A stretch of 5,473 nt of DNA, from positions 1 to 5,473 of the forward strand of contig CALAMD010000030.1 of the NCBI GenBank assembly GCA_937925695.1, in the 5' to 3' direction. A model generated the notes under the pieces. That model made no database searches and was not told the origin of the DNA. It worked only from the letters and a program-made list of their open reading frames with translations. This document shows, piece after piece, positions 5,453 through 5,473 of the stretch. The first letter of the stretch is position 1; each line of letters begins with the position of its first letter. Both the position numbers and the translations under genes were made by a program. The DNA comes from an uncultured Bacillaceae bacterium (GTDB taxonomy: Bacteria; Bacillota; Bacilli; Bacillales; Amphibacillaceae).

Positions 5453-5473
5453 AATATATTGCCCTATTTCCAG

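Overview
The window is low-G+C, gene-dense DNA of Bacillota type, most likely Bacillaceae. The signs are strong purine-rich ribosome binding sites, TTG as well as ATG starts, tightly coupled operons, intrinsic terminators with long T tracts, and gene sets that resemble the Bacillus subtilis yxlEFG and ytrA/yhcF-type loci. The genus cannot be named from the sequence alone. There are seven protein genes, one of them cut by the left edge. No RNA gene, CRISPR array, insertion sequence or phage gene was seen.

Left half, plus strand (1-2310): the end of a four-gene operon. It holds the C-terminal part of a DUF1648/DUF5808-type membrane protein, a 66-residue two-helix membrane protein (YxlE-like, PLDc_N fold), an ABC ATPase (YxlF-like) and an ABC-2 permease (YxlG-like). 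Junctions are very tight: the second stop TAA is followed at once by the TTG start of the ATPase gene, and the ATPase and permease genes overlap by one base. The likely product is an ABC transporter with small membrane partners; its substrate is unknown. The operon ends at a long hairpin (2309-2354) that also serves as terminator for the convergent operon.

Middle, minus strand (4355 down to 2356): a complete three-gene operon of a YtrA-subfamily GntR repressor, an ABC ATPase and a six-helix membrane protein. It has a readable sigma-A type promoter and an 11-base-arm inverted repeat lying over the -10 box and start point, which fits autorepression. Related operons (YtrA in B. subtilis, PmtR in staphylococci) answer to cell-envelope-active compounds or membrane-active peptides, so an envelope-stress or peptide-export role is a reasonable inference here.

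Right part, minus strand (5281 down to 4421): a stand-alone exported metallo-beta-lactamase-fold protein like the C-terminal domain of ComEC, with its own terminator (4360-4392) packed against the promoter of the GntR operon. The last ~55 bases hold a terminator for another minus-strand gene beyond the right edge.

No clearly new biological system is visible. The points most worth a second look are the GntR operator, the ATPase without a recognisable Q-loop glutamine, the in-frame stop/start junction of the yxlE- and yxlF-like genes, and the orphan secreted ComEC-like hydrolase with a possible hairpin around its ribosome binding site.
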